A stretch of DNA of 64,000 nucleotides from the NCBI RefSeq assembly GCF_004346185.1, contig NZ_SMAI01000012.1:111114-175113 (forward strand), in the 5' to 3' direction. Shown piece by piece: positions 63,868 through 64,000 of the stretch (the stretch's first letter is position 1; every line of letters begins with the position of its first letter). A program made the translations under genes and the position numbers. Source of the stretch: Aquabacter spiritensis (GTDB lineage: Bacteria > Pseudomonadota > Alphaproteobacteria > Rhizobiales > Xanthobacteraceae). A model generated the notes under the pieces. It ran no database searches and was not told the DNA's origin. It was given only the letters and a program-made list of their open reading frames with translations.

Positions 63868-63888
63868 TCCCCGCGCATTGCAGTTCAA

Positions 63889-63908
63889 GCCCGCGCCTCG
63901 GCGCGGGC
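63889..63908 (+). repeat. GC-rich hairpin after livK
   Basis: GCCCGCGC-CTCG-GCGCGGGC, an 8-bp perfect stem without a T-run, between livK stop and the terminator. It probably protects the livK mRNA 3' end. Confidence 0.6.
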
Positions 63909-63921
63909 TCAGACCGCTGAC

Positions 63922-63955
63922 AAACCCCGTCGATTTTTCGGCGGGGTTTTTGTTT
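63922..63955 (+). terminator. Rho-independent terminator of the liv operon
   Basis: AAACCCCGTCG-ATTTTT-CGGCGGGGTTT pairs over 11 positions (one G-U), followed by TTGTTTG. It closes the livHMGF-livK unit. Confidence 0.9.
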
Positions 63956-64000
63956 GGGTTGGGGCCGGTCGGTTTTTGGCTATGGCGTCGGTCGATTTTG

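Overview
The window is high-GC DNA from an alphaproteobacterium, most likely in the order Hyphomicrobiales (Rhizobiales). The indications are a DksA with a one-cysteine finger, an NDUFS4-type complex I accessory subunit, an Irr-box-like site before hemP, a trxB-LysR gene pair divergent from an Lrp/AsnC gene, Edd (Entner-Doudoroff), and a liv operon carrying a DUF6867-type membrane gene. I cannot name the genus. Nearly all the sequence is chromosomal housekeeping; the only clear sign of transfer is a 1.1 kb scar at a tRNA-Arg gene.

Layout. 1-3.0 kb: a three-gene minus-strand envelope operon (GT39 glycosyltransferase, PAP2 phosphatase, GT2 transferase cut by the window edge). 3.2-7.9 kb: hemP with an Irr-box-like site, then an RND efflux pump and its adaptor with a palindrome upstream. 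8.1-13.7 kb: aminotransferase, a K+/H+ antiporter, a nuclease-like secreted protein, rpsU and small ORFs. 13.87-15.08 kb: a 45-bp repeat of the 3' part of tRNA-Arg(UCU) brackets a mini-island carrying a BrnT/BrnA toxin-antitoxin pair. 15.2-32.7 kb: housekeeping genes (NDUFS4-like, dksA, mipA, sixA-like, ycjX/ycjF, trmO, mazG, SIMPL, a CAU tRNA, TIGR02186-TauE pair, MBL hydrolase, edd, a diguanylate cyclase, an M32 peptidase).

The centrepiece, 32.8-47.2 kb, is a complete selenocysteine locus built around a respiratory formate dehydrogenase. A minus-strand operon (TlpA-like, Tat-exported transglutaminase-like protein, selD) diverges from a plus-strand operon (fdnG with in-frame UGA/Sec200, fdnH, fdnI, fdhE, selA, a Sel1-repeat protein, selB, selC and two unknown genes). 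SelD makes selenophosphate, SelA charges tRNA-Sec, SelB delivers it to the UGA of fdnG, FdhE matures the enzyme, and FdnGHI oxidises formate in the periplasm and passes electrons to quinone. The oddest feature is that the whole tRNA-Sec gene lies inside the selB reading frame, on the same strand: selB has no in-frame stop until 76 nt past the tRNA. A Sel1-repeat gene is overlapped into the selA-selB junction and is a good candidate for an undescribed partner of the system.

47-64 kb: a D-Ala-D-Ala dipeptidase, a proline-rich protein, a candidate sRNA, LysR-trxB and a divergent lrp, a form II CoxL-type molybdenum hydroxylase operon (coxG-S-L-M), a membrane protein plus ClpP-like protein pair, and a complete branched-chain amino-acid ABC transporter (livHMGF, DUF6867-like gene, livK) closed by a strong terminator.

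All calls come from reading translations, motifs and base pairing by eye. No database search or folding program was run.
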